Source: an uncultured Caldimonas sp. (GTDB taxonomy: Bacteria; Pseudomonadota; Gammaproteobacteria; Burkholderiales; Burkholderiaceae). From it: a stretch of DNA of 64,000 nt. The first letter of the stretch is position 1, and the number at the start of each line of letters is the position of its first letter. The notes under the pieces were generated by a model, which worked only from the letters and a program-made list of their open reading frames with translations, did no database searches and had not been told where the DNA came from. The translations under genes and the position numbers were made by a program. This document shows positions 37,801-42,160 of this stretch, piece by piece. Location of the stretch: NCBI RefSeq assembly GCF_946480305.1, contig NZ_CAMLJQ010000003.1:197819-261818 (forward strand). Reading direction: 5' to 3'.

Positions 37801-38274
37801 TTGCGCGTAATTCGCGATGTTCCCCTCGAACAAGGGAGCGTTGCCCAACAGCAGTAAGCCGGAATCCCCGTGCGACATGATGTGGATGGTTTCCAGGCCA
37901 GTGCGCCCGGCCAGAGCATCCGCCATTTGCTGGACACCATTGGTGTGGGTGTCGATGACGATGACCTCTGCCGTCGGCGAGACGGCCGCGACAAGTTGCT
38001 CGTGATCTGGAAGGCGGGCGTCTACGAAGACGACCTCCGTTGTTTGTTCCTGCGCAGGAGGGGGCGCGTAGCTGATGTCCGCCGCAGTTTCGTGCGCCGG
38101 GGCAGGCGCGTCGCTATTTGCCTCAGCAACGCCGACGGCCGCTGCGACAACACCCGCATCGAACATGATGCGCGGCTCGAGCGCGAGCATCAGCGGCGAT
38201 GGCTGCTGGGAGCGCGCCGGGCTGGTCTTGCCAGCGGGGGAGCGACGAGGAGCGCGAGGTTTGAGCCACCACAT
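25882..38274 (-). CDS. Giant secreted repeat protein with LEPR motif and DUF4347 domain (adhesin-like)
   Basis: 4,130 residues. The start ATG has an AAGGAA Shine-Dalgarno at good spacing. Residues 32-39 read LEPRIMFD, the short LEPR motif found near the N-terminus of large surface repeat proteins. Residues ~80-240 are a DUF4347 domain with SHG (His135) and YGCKVG (Cys178). Next come a poly-Gly beta-helix (~242-548), two 125-residue cadherin-like repeats, further VCBS/cadherin-like repeats, three ~102-residue Ig-like (BIG_12-type) repeats, a second beta-helix starting with an LSLREAL motif (~2100-2400), more cadherin-like repeats, two 345-residue super-repeats, a Pro-rich linker (~3850-3880), an Ig fold (SGTISGEPPRGLTGRLKIEV) and a charged helical C-terminus. 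I find only two cysteines (178 and 3064). The role is probably cell-surface or released adhesin; that and DUF4347 autoprocessing are inference. Confidence 0.93.
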   Translation of the reverse strand: MWWLKPRAPRRSPAGKTSPARSQQPSPLMLALEPRIMFDAGVVAAAVGVAEANSDAPAPAHETAADISYAPPPAQEQTTEVVFVDARLPDHEQLVAAVSPTAEVIVIDTHTNGVQQMADALAGRTGLETIHIMSHGDSGLLLLGNAPLFEGNIANYAQQLQGIGNALSRDGDIRLYGCKVGAGNEGQAFLAQLAAATGADIAASTDDTGATDKGGNWGLEVATGDISSTDALNLPPLSSYDHLFVTTSVNSVAGLKAAIATGNTDGVDDVITFTGNITFASAADAISINVTDGQTMSIVGGGFTLSGNNLARVLDVSTSGGGSEVVIDNLTISNGFLTGAGGNTPGDGVGLAGGDALGANIRNAGTLTITDSTITAGKAAGGGGGGGGAGGGGGAGGGGGGFGTTFGGVGGSNPTHTPGSPSAGTGGDGAGFGNLVGRGGSTTGGAGATYGNGYTNGGNGGTASNGSISIGGGGGGGGYNYGGGRGGNAAGGIYNMGTLTILTSSITNNIGAGGGGGGGGGTGISGNGGDAGSGVGAIWNAGGTVRIDASTNASLATGNAAGAGGVGLTNDAGSSNGAAGTATSQIRTTGGGTTDTNYNPNTVPTATNLTQSKAATEAGGAVALDDIVVTDADGGDTITATLTLSNTAAGSLSTGTFGSATSTYNAGTGVWTVTGSVTDVNAALAAVALSPSADNDQNFTITTRIRDAAGTGPADGTISVTVTAVNDAPTATNLTQSKAATEGGGAVALDDIVVTDVDTGDTITATLTLSDPAAGSLSTGTFGSATSTYNAGTGVWTVTGSVTDVNAALAAVALTPSADSDQNFTITTRIRDAANTGPAEGTITVTVTPVNDAPVVSTSGGSSAFTEDGSAAVVDGSLTLSDVDDSAFSSAVVAITGNFASGEDVLAFTNDGSTMGNVSGSYNAATGVLTLTSAGGTATLAQWQAALRSVTYSNSSDTPSTASRTISFTVNDGDADSNTATKQVSVAAVNDAPVATVPANISVTEDTASALTGISFSDADAGGSSITVTLSVPSGSLAATSGGGVTVGGTSSSLTLTGSIANINTFIAGSNLTFTTAANSTPDVTLTVGIDDGGNTGSGGAQTDSETVTLQVAAVNDAPAITAPVSINVNEDVGTAVTGVSFADVDAGSNSVTATFSVGSGSLSATSGSGVTVAGSGTGSLTLTGSIADINAFIAASQVSFQTTSNSTSNVVLSVDINDSGNTGSGGANSDSTTVTLAVTAVNDAPLNSLPAAQSVDQDDVLVFSSGNGNLISISDVDAGGGNVRVTLTATNGLLSLGSTTGLSFITGDGAVDATMTFEGALSDINLALNGMTFSPTGGYNGPASLEISTNDLGLSGSGGNQTDTDTLAITVDPISPVVTNVQVTNPDGSYQVGDTVTVSVTFDMAVTVDTTGGTPTLLLETGSTDRAATYVSGSGTSALTFSYTVQAGDLSADLDYASTGALALNGATIRSAANDDAVLTLPAVGGASSIAGQHDIVIDGVAPTVSSVSVPANGSYVAGQNLDFTVNFNEAVTVNTGGGTPRIALTLDTGGTVYADYLSGSGTSALVFRHTVASGTADSNGVAVGASIDANGGTLRDGAGNDATLTLNSVGSTASVLVDAVLPTATVNVADTALAAGETTTVTITFSEAVSGLTTGDFTVANGALSGLSSADGGITWTATLTPDADVEDASNLITLDNTGVADAAGNAGTGTTDSNNYALDTLRPAATVSVADTALAAGETTTVTITFSEAVSGLTTGDFSVANGALSGLSSADGGITWTATLTPDADVEDASNLITLDNTGIADAAGNAGTGTTDSNNYALDTLRPTATVSVADTTLGTGETTTVTITFNEAVSGLTTGDFTVANGALSSLSSADGGITWTATFTPSASVEDATNLITLDNTGVADAAGNAGTGTTDSNNYAVDTEAPVNTLPSAQTTITVEPVTFSSGNGNAVTVSDGGTLTTVVSVGTGTLTATTGGGAVITNNGTGSVTVSGTAAEVNAALEGLVYTPAAAGTHTITVQSTDAGGNSDTDTVDVTVNNSTLLVTSSLDTGDDQTTGASFAADQADGGGLSLREALHWASADDAITFDLDGGTSGYQGGTITLNGLQLDITKTLQIDGDLDDDGTADVTVSANNASRVMAVGNSLTGIELTGLVLRDGTVGGGGAGLYIGLASEVTLRDSRVLDNTETALGGGGIYGSGAQLTMINSTVGGNTSTSFGGGIRIVGGGGTLSIINSTVYGNTTTGTAAHGGGLQFGGTGGLTIVNSTFSGNAVTGSSSSGGGIRITTGTSFLYNTTVVGNAATASGGGIHANGTDTFVNVVAAGNTSGAGATAATGGSPLATGGSADDVSGTVETATNSFFGSNVTITTNNASLNNQGTTNLLLGDLADNGGDVLTHRPQVGSALINAGSTADLPADTHDIDGDSDTAEALPLDAANANRVAGSAVDIGAKESNEVPVLTGLDGGSTFTENGSAIPIDADVSVSDVELDQLNGGSGDYDSASLLVVRDGGAVTTDSFGFNDGNGISLSGGNLVKNGQAIASFDTGTAGQLTITFTNANGETPTRADVQAIARQITYRSTSEDPGTSATLRLALTDDAGDTGAGTASVTITPINDAPVLTATGGTPTFTENGSAVQLFSGTGIDTVEAGQTITRLTLTVANLADGTSELLTIDGSDIVLTNGTSGTTTGGNAVDYSVSVTGSTATVTLTKAGGLSSADAQTVVDGISYRNTSDAPSGASRTVTLSSVRDSGGTADGGADTQTPGIAATVTIGSVNDAPTITAPVSIAVDEDVSTPVTGITFADADAGSSTVTATLSVGSGTLSGTSGSGVTVSGSGTNSMTLSGTVADINAFIAASEVTYQTPGDGTSNAVLTVAIDDGGNTGSGGAQSDATTVTLAVTAVNDAPVNTVPAAQSVDQDASLVFSSGNGNLISIADIDAGGGTVRVTLTGSNGLITLAGTTGLSFSVGDGTADATLTFDGTVADINAALAGLVFSPTAGYNGPASLQVTTSDLGLTGSGGTQTDTDTVTITVDPINPVVTSVQTSNADGSYQIGDVITVTVSCDMAVTVDTTGGTPTLLLETGSTDRQASYVSGSGSNTLTFSYTVQAGDASGDLDYASTGALALNGGTIRSAASDDAVLTLPAVGGASSIAGQHDVVIDGVAPTVASVAVPADGTYVAGDALDFTVNFSEAVTVDTTGGTPRIAVTLDTGGTAYASYLSGSGTPALTFRLTVASGQLDTNGISVGTGIDANGGSLTDAVGNAAITTLNSVGATTGVLVDAVVPTITAVSVPGDSHYNAGEVLSFTVSTSEAVTVNTAGGTPRLALDIGGSTAYASYASGSGSSALVFQYTVQAGDTDADGIAVSSLQANGGTLRDAAGNDLTATLNSVGDTSGVIVDTTAPANSGIVRIDATPTSAGSVSYTVTFSEDVSGVDTADFSLATTGSASGTIASVTQVDASTYTVLVNAVSGTGTLRLDLNGSGTGIMDVAGNTIGAGATGEAYAVDRDAPTVSSVNVPADDTYVAGDNLDFTVNFSEAVTVDTTGGTPRIAVTLDTGGTAYASYLSGSGTPALTFRLTVASGQLDTNGISVGAGIDANGGSLTDAVGNAAVTTLNGVGATTGVLVDAVDPAITSVTVPSSGRYNAGDTLSFTVNASEAVTVDTAGGTPRLALDIGGATVYADYVSGSGTSALLFQYTVQAGDTDADGIAVSSLQANGGTVRDAAGNNLAVALNGVGSTSGLIVDTTAPQATGVVRAGASPTFAGSVNYTVTFSEAVTGLGAEDFSLATSGSATGTISSVSQIDGATYTVTVTGVAGNGTLQLNLASSGTGIADLAGNTLTVGITGESYQIEQLPPPPPPAPAPPPPPVVEAPPPLPPEQPPVTLNPLAPLTPVDAPTLSPTGPGAPGGSLTGTALAADVLGQGSQTPAAATSALGSAPAPQRSTFIDIGSSSGIGLQAMPDIGDFRAQAGQPLSIALPPSTFTHSDRAAEVTVEVRMADGRPLPNWLKFDPVSGTISGEPPRGLTGRLKIEVIARDNKGNRASSQLDIEFNRPAETPRAPQPRTLLDVPADAPDRIDLARLLGEQSPAEAGRPALASQFERYGQAAREAERAELLKHLQAVAQDVVQEDA
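26730..28800 (-). repeat. Two ~1,035-bp super-repeats in the giant adhesin gene
   Basis: Corresponding positions lie 1,035 bp apart (345 codons): for example the TTGGTGTCGAGCTGG motif at 27515 and 28550. About 190 bases (27500-27690 versus 28535-28725) appear identical, whereas the flanks differ. Each unit holds two Ig/cadherin-like domains plus one BIG-like domain. Confidence 0.85.
28800..34545 (-). repeat. Two long diverged blocks ~4,983 bp apart in the giant adhesin gene
   Basis: A module of about 750 bp (AAQSVDQD through GQHDIVIDG) occurs at ~28800-29560 and again at ~33780-34545. Encoded proteins align along the whole block with many substitutions. One copy carries the only cysteine outside DUF4347 (SCDMAV versus TFDMAV). 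Confidence 0.75.
32510..33427 (-). repeat. Three tandem 306-bp repeats in the giant adhesin gene
   Basis: Three near-identical units of 306 bp (102 codons), each encoding an Ig-like module with VTITFSEAVSGLTTGDFTV and LITLDNTGVADAAGNAG or close variants. The 306-bp period starts at 32510, 32816 and 33122. Confidence 0.9.
35706..36455 (-). repeat. Two 375-bp cadherin-like repeats in the giant adhesin gene
   Basis: Matching segments are offset by 375 bp (for instance GACCGTCCAC at 35881 and 36256). Each 125-codon unit contains TNLTQSKAATE and a GTGVWTVTGSVTDVNAALAA segment. Confidence 0.85.
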
Positions 38275-38301
38275 GATTGGATTCCTTTGACAAGCTGTGG
38301 A

Positions 38302-39186
38302 TCAGGTGATGCGGTCGGCTGGACGACCGGAAGCTCCGGGCGCGCCACTGCTTTTTACGCGGATCACGTGAGCAGCGCTGGCGTTTTCTTCACGCCAGAA
38401 ACTCAAATTGGCGTACTGCTGGAACAGGTCGGGCGGCAGCACGGTCTGCCGCGGCTGCACGGCCACCTTCGGACGCACCTTGTGCAGCCCTGCCACGCCC
38501 AGCGCCTGGTCGAACTCGGGCGCGTCGTAGTGGACGTTCTCGAAGTCGTGCTCGAACCAGGGCTCGCCGATGAACTCGTAGACCAGCCGCAGCACCTTCT
38601 CGGGCGCGCTCGTCAGCAACTCGTAATCCACCAGCAGCAGCGACGAAGCGTGTTCGCCGTAGTAGGCCTCCTTCAACGCGGACCACGCGAAGCCGACGAG
38701 GCGGTTGCGCTGCGCCAGCGTCTCGACCCGGCTGTAGACCGTGTTGCGCTCGCTGTCGTCCAAGAAGAGCTTGGTCTGCTCGAAAGGGTTGGCCCGGTAC
38801 AGCCGCTCGATGCTGTCCATGACCCACGCGACATTGCGCACGCAGGCAATGACCTTGGGTTTGGGAAACAGCTCGTGCAGTGCGGACATCTTGGCGCACC
38901 AACCGCGGTTGGTGTCGAACACGACGTCCTTGCCGACCTGGTCGGCGTAGTAGCTGTCGAACAGGCCTTGCAGCAACCGGCGTCGTTGCTCCCGCGTGAT
39001 GACGGGCCCGAACTCACTGCCGGCACTGAACTGAGCGAGCAGCGAGGAGGCCAGCGCACCCACCGGGCTGGTCATGCCGGCGGCAAAGCGGGGGTTTTGC
39101 TGGAGCAGGGCAGCGAGCAGGGTCGAGCCGGAACGAGGCAGCCCCGCGATGAAGTGATAGGCGGGCGTCTTTTTATCGGATGGCAC
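38302..39186 (-). CDS. Sulfotransferase family protein
   Basis: Transfers sulfate from PAPS to an acceptor (tyrosine, sugar or other hydroxyl). The 5'-phosphosulfate-binding loop is clear: HFIAGLPRSGSTLLAALL (residues 11-28 from the GTG start). Further on, ACVRNVAWVMDSIERLY matches the 3'-phosphate-binding region with its conserved Arg and Ser. I prefer GTG 39186 (294 residues, starting V/MPSDKKTPAYHF), because the frame continues to an ATG at 39261 but the extra N-terminal 25 residues are His/Cys-rich and contain a hairpin-forming DNA segment (39209-39227). Its stop is only 27 bases before the giant adhesin start, so it is the first gene of the secretion operon. A divergent APS kinase could supply its donor. 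Substrate is unknown; the co-transcribed giant protein is the obvious candidate. Confidence 0.85.
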   Translation of the reverse strand: MPSDKKTPAYHFIAGLPRSGSTLLAALLQQNPRFAAGMTSPVGALASSLLAQFSAGSEFGPVITREQRRRLLQGLFDSYYADQVGKDVVFDTNRGWCAKMSALHELFPKPKVIACVRNVAWVMDSIERLYRANPFEQTKLFLDDSERNTVYSRVETLAQRNRLVGFAWSALKEAYYGEHASSLLLVDYELLTSAPEKVLRLVYEFIGEPWFEHDFENVHYDAPEFDQALGVAGLHKVRPKVAVQPRQTVLPPDLFQQYANLSFWREENASAAHVIRVKSSGAPGASGRPADRIT

Positions 39187-39208
39187 AACGTATCCAGGCT
39201 GAGGAATC

Positions 39209-39227
39209 GGTGTTCTTCGGGAACACC
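39209..39227. promoter_or_regulatory. Small perfect hairpin in the sulfotransferase/APS kinase intergenic region
   Basis: GGTGTTC pairs with GAACACC (7 bp) around the loop TTCGG. It lies 23 bases upstream of the preferred GTG start of the sulfotransferase gene, inside the ~214-bp divergent region 39187-39400. It could be an operator, a leader hairpin, or incidental. Confidence 0.4.
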
Positions 39228-39400
39228 AGTGTGGCGCGCCTGATGCGTGATGACAGTGCATTGCGCCCCAGGACCGGGTTATAGAAGAGAGGACGAGTGG
39301 CGTCGAGCGGGTGATCGATACATAAGCGGAAACAAACCGGACGAATCCGGCAGTTGTGCACGGTTGCCTTTTGCCCGGGTTTCATGCAGCCTCGCACGTC

Positions 39401-39964
39401 ATGGGTCGAGAAACTGCTTTCGGGAATTGGGCGGCCACGCCTGCCACCATCTGGATCACCGGCTTGAGCGGCGCGGGCAAGTCCACACTGGCCGCTGAGC
39501 TGAAGAGGCGCATGCAGGACGCGGGCGTCCACGCGATGGTGTTGGACGGCGACGTCGTGCGCAGTGGACTGAATCGCGACCTCGGGTTCACGCCCGATGA
39601 CCGGAACGAGAACATCCGCCGGGTGGCCGAAGTGGCGCGCCTGGCCAATGCGCAAGGATTCTGGGTACTCGCAGCCTTCATATCGCCGCTCGCCGGGCAG
39701 CGCTTGCTCGCGCAGCAGATCATCGGGCACGAGCGGTTCCTCGAGGTGTACGTGTCGACCCCGCTCGAGGTCTGTGTATCGCGTGATCCCAAGGGCTTGT
39801 ATGCACGCGCAAGGGCGGGTGCACTGGCGGAATTCACGGGTGTCAGTGCCGCGTACGAGGCGCCGTTGGCGCCAGCGGTGAACATCGATGCCAGCCGGCG
39901 AACGCCGCAGCAGGCGGCCGATGCCGTGCTCGTCCTGCTGCGGGATCGTCATGGGGCTCGATGA
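39401..39964 (+). CDS. cysC: Adenylylsulfate (APS) kinase
   Basis: Phosphorylates APS to PAPS, the sulfate donor of sulfotransferases. 187 residues from ATG 39401, the usual length for a stand-alone CysC; a GTG at 39356 would add 15 non-conserved residues. The P-loop is WITGLSGAGKSTLAAELKRR (residues ~18-37). VLDGDVVRSGLNRDLGF is the conserved substrate-binding motif, and FISPLAGQRLLAQ and KGLYARARAG follow as in CysC. There are no cysD/cysN sulfurylase genes beside it, so APS must come from elsewhere. It is transcribed away from the sulfotransferase, suggesting PAPS supply tied to that enzyme rather than to sulfate assimilation. Confidence 0.92.
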   Translation: MGRETAFGNWAATPATIWITGLSGAGKSTLAAELKRRMQDAGVHAMVLDGDVVRSGLNRDLGFTPDDRNENIRRVAEVARLANAQGFWVLAAFISPLAGQRLLAQQIIGHERFLEVYVSTPLEVCVSRDPKGLYARARAGALAEFTGVSAAYEAPLAPAVNIDASRRTPQQAADAVLVLLRDRHGAR

Positions 39965-39966
39965 CG

Positions 39967-40515
39967 TCAGGGGCGCGACGGGAAGATCCCCTCCACGGCA
40001 ATGCAGAAATTGATGCCGAGATAGGGGTTGCGCGTCCCGACGGGCTGACTCCCGCCCGCCATGCCCGACTGCACTCCGGCCATCGAGACGGGTGTGTTCA
40101 ACTCGCTCGACCAGATGCTTGCGGAGCCTGGTCCACCGCCGGAAGCGCCGAGCACGGCATTGGTGCTGGTCGGTGCCGTGACGGGGTTGGTCGATGCCCC
40201 GGCGACCTGAACGGTCGTGGGGTGGGTGTGCGTCGGCATGTTGAGAACCGTCAGCGTGACGCTCTCCGTGCCAGCCTTCTCACCTTGATCGATCGGGCTC
40301 AGGCCCGGGCCCTGGCCCATCCCGACCGGGCTGCGCCCTTGAAAGTCAGGCAACCCGAAAGTCACCCGGCCATCGCCGCCGTACATGGTGCCCAGCAGCG
40401 AGAACAGCGCAGTGTTCTGCGAGATCGCCATCAACTGGCCCTGGCACTGCGCCCAGCCTCGCGGTGCAAAGTTGAAGCCGACCATCCGGATCTCGCCGAG
40501 AAAGGGATCGCTCAT
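39967..40515 (-). CDS. Phage tail-collar / microcystin-dependent-protein family protein
   Basis: 182 residues. The N-terminal half is a classic tail-collar domain: MSDPFLGEIRMVGFNFAPRGW, then QLMAISQNTALFSLLGTMYG and GRVTFGLPDFQGRSPVGMG. The C-terminal half has PTHTHPTT and ends with NPYLGINFCIAVEGIFPSR, as in the MdpB-like bacterial (non-phage) members. Such proteins occur in phage tail tips and, in bacteria, in short chromosomal cassettes of unknown function. No other phage genes are nearby. It follows the DUF6916-like gene by 81 bases on the same strand, and its stop is 2 bases from the convergent cysC stop. Confidence 0.9.
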   Translation of the reverse strand: MSDPFLGEIRMVGFNFAPRGWAQCQGQLMAISQNTALFSLLGTMYGGDGRVTFGLPDFQGRSPVGMGQGPGLSPIDQGEKAGTESVTLTVLNMPTHTHPTTVQVAGASTNPVTAPTSTNAVLGASGGGPGSASIWSSELNTPVSMAGVQSGMAGGSQPVGTRNPYLGINFCIAVEGIFPSRP

Positions 40516-40596
40516 CGTCCATCTCCTAGTGTTGCGGTGAAGCAGGCCGCGACTTGCGCTGCCTGCCGGGTGTTGCCTGCAGGGCGAACTCTTTGC

Positions 40597-40920
40597 TTAC
40601 TGCTTGTCCGGCGCTTGCTTGTGCCGGTGGAATACGGCTTCGAGGCACCGCCTGCCGTCCGCTTCCGGGCGCACGGGAGTCATCAGCAGTTCCCACGCGT
40701 CTGCACTGTCGGCGGGGCGGAGCGTGTACAGCGCTTGCGGCAGCTCGACGCCCGATGGCAGAACGAACAGCAGCGAAAAGCACTCGTGGGCCTCGCTCAT
40801 GGCCACGCGTTGGTCCACGCACTTCAACTCCGCCTGCGCCGCGGGGCGCGCCTGCAACTCGAGCGTGAAGGTGGAGCCCATGGCCCCGGCGAAATACTCG
40901 AGGCTAGGTGAGGTCGGCAC
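40597..40920 (-). CDS. Small conserved protein, DUF6916-like
   Basis: 107 residues with no signal peptide. The pattern L-E-Y-F-A-G then F-T-L-E-L, then SEAHECFSLLFVLPSGVELP, LYTLRPADSADAWELLMTPV and LEAVFHRHK matches my memory of the DUF6916 family, which encodes small beta-rich proteins usually next to tail-collar genes. Function is unknown; a structural partner of the tail-collar protein is inference. Its start overlaps the GNAT gene end by 17 bases, so the two are translationally coupled. Confidence 0.72.
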   Translation of the reverse strand: MPTSPSLEYFAGAMGSTFTLELQARPAAQAELKCVDQRVAMSEAHECFSLLFVLPSGVELPQALYTLRPADSADAWELLMTPVRPEADGRRCLEAVFHRHKQAPDKQ

Positions 40921-41590
40921 GCAGTGCTCCTTGCAAGGCGAGCGCCGAATGGCGCCGCAGGTCGCCCGGGGGGCGCCTCATCGAGACGTAGATCCCGTTG
41001 TTGGCCTGGGCCGTGAAGCCGAAGCGTTCGTAAAGCCGCCGTGCAGGGTTGCCGGGCTCCACGTAGAGGTCCATGCGTTGCCGACGGGCGTCGGCCTGCG
41101 CGGTCATCCATCTCAGGATCGCCGAGCCGATACCCGCGCCTCTGACCGTGCGCACCAGGCTCACGTCGACCAGGGCCAGCGAGCTGGGTGTGCTGTACCA
41201 GTAGAGCCGGCCGATCGGATGTTCCCTGAGCAGCAGCAACTGGAACTGCCCGTCGTTGTAGTGCTCGCGGTAGTACCGGTGCTGCACGCGAAATTGCGTC
41301 TCGAGAAAGCCCCGGCGCTCATCGTCGGTCCAGCCGGTGGCTTCGGTTTCTTCCCAGCGCACGTCGGTGAACAGTTCGCAAAGAAACGGCGCGTCTTCCG
41401 GCGAGATGGCTCGGGTTCTCAGTTGCTGCCCGAGCGGTCCGTCGGATTCGGCATCCGGCAACGCGCCGAAGAGCGTGCACAGCAGTTGCGATGAGCGCGA
41501 GGAGCGTGGCTCCGGCGAGTGAGGGGTGGACGCGCTCCCTGCCATGCGCGTGACCACTTCGTGGTGCTTGGTCTGGATGTTCGAGGTCAC
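40904..41590 (-). CDS. GNAT-family N-acetyltransferase
   Basis: 228 residues. After ~55 variable N-terminal residues, the GNAT fold begins at LRTRAISPEDAPFLCELFTD. The acetyl-CoA-binding loop is VRTVRGAGIGSAILRWM (R-G-x-G-I-G), followed by DLYVEPGNPARRLYERFGF, the classic C-terminal beta-bulge region. It is the promoter-proximal gene of the GNAT, DUF6916-like, tail-collar cassette. The substrate is unknown; by neighbourhood it may modify the tail-collar protein. A Met 15 codons in (41545) is an alternative start that would remove part of the variable N-terminus. Confidence 0.85.
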   Translation of the reverse strand: MTSNIQTKHHEVVTRMAGSASTPHSPEPRSSRSSQLLCTLFGALPDAESDGPLGQQLRTRAISPEDAPFLCELFTDVRWEETEATGWTDDERRGFLETQFRVQHRYYREHYNDGQFQLLLLREHPIGRLYWYSTPSSLALVDVSLVRTVRGAGIGSAILRWMTAQADARRQRMDLYVEPGNPARRLYERFGFTAQANNGIYVSMRRPPGDLRRHSALALQGALRADLT

Positions 41591-41779
41591 TTGAGTTGAG
41601 GACTCATGTTTTTGTTGTGACCCATGCTAGCCGGCTCACGCTGCCTTGCAGCATCGACCAAGGGGAAACCGCGCTGCCACAGTTGACAGTTGAATCCCGA
41701 GACGACCGCGTTGTGCAGAACGAGGGCGGTGCGCAAGCGTGGCAGAAGTAGAATTCCGACCGCTTCTACCGCATGCCAT

Positions 41780-41856
41780 CTGCCCGTAGCTCAACTGGAT
41801 AGAGCAGCTGCCTTCTAAGCAGCAGGTCGGGGGTTCGAGTCCCTCCGGGCAGGCCA
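41780..41856 (+). tRNA. tRNA-Arg (anticodon TCT)
   Basis: Folds as a complete cloverleaf: a 7-bp acceptor stem (CTGCCCG with CGGGCAG), D-stem GCTC/GAGC, anticodon stem GCTGC/GCAGC with loop CTTCTAA, and T-arm GGGGG-TTCGAGT-CCCTC. The anticodon TCT reads AGA/AGG arginine codons. CCA is encoded (41854-41856). It is a single gene with no obvious integrase next to it. Confidence 0.97.
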
Positions 41857-41901
41857 ATTGCTTGCGCGCCGGTGCGTGCCAGCTTCCACTGCGAGCCGTC
41901 C

Positions 41902-42147
41902 ATGCATACCCACCCGCCATCCAGGTTCCTGGTGTTGATCGAAGCAGCCGGTCCGATGATCGCGAGGCTGTTCGATGCACGACGAGTGCACCTTGCCGAC
42001 TTCGACGCCGCGTCCGAAGAAGTGGCCGTGATGACTTCCGGCGTTGTGCCGGAGCGCGGCGCGAGCGGCTCTGAATGGGGGACCGCTCTCGAAGGGCACA
42101 GCGCAGCCGAGCGCGAAGCCGCGCTCGTGTTCAAGCTCGACCCTTGA
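41902..42147 (+). CDS. Small conserved hypothetical protein
   Basis: 81 residues from ATG 41902 (MHTHPPSRFLVLIEAAGPMI), rich in Ala and acidic residues, with no signal peptide or membrane segment. The pattern FLVLIEAAGPMIARLFDA and the C-terminal LEGHSAAEREAALVFKLDP remind me of a small betaproteobacterial family without known function. The frame is open 10 codons further upstream, but that extension falls into the tRNA 3' flank. It sits just after the tRNA gene and 13 bases from the convergent stop of the oxidoreductase gene. Confidence 0.6.
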   Translation: MHTHPPSRFLVLIEAAGPMIARLFDARRVHLADFDAASEEVAVMTSGVVPERGASGSEWGTALEGHSAAEREAALVFKLDP

Positions 42148-42160
42148 CGCGGGCTGCTGT

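Noticed and set aside
38302..39261. Longer sulfotransferase starting at ATG 39261
   Set aside because: The extra 25 residues are His/Cys-rich and unlike the family, and the DNA there forms a hairpin; the GTG at 39186 gives a normal sulfotransferase N-terminus. Not fully excluded.
39967..41590. A prophage remnant
   Set aside because: Only a tail-collar protein is phage-like; no other tail, capsid or integrase genes, and this kind of cassette occurs in bacterial chromosomes without phage.
41780..41856. tRNA-Arg as an attachment site for a genomic island
   Set aside because: No integrase, no direct repeat of the tRNA 3' end found in the window, and the downstream side is ordinary core sequence.
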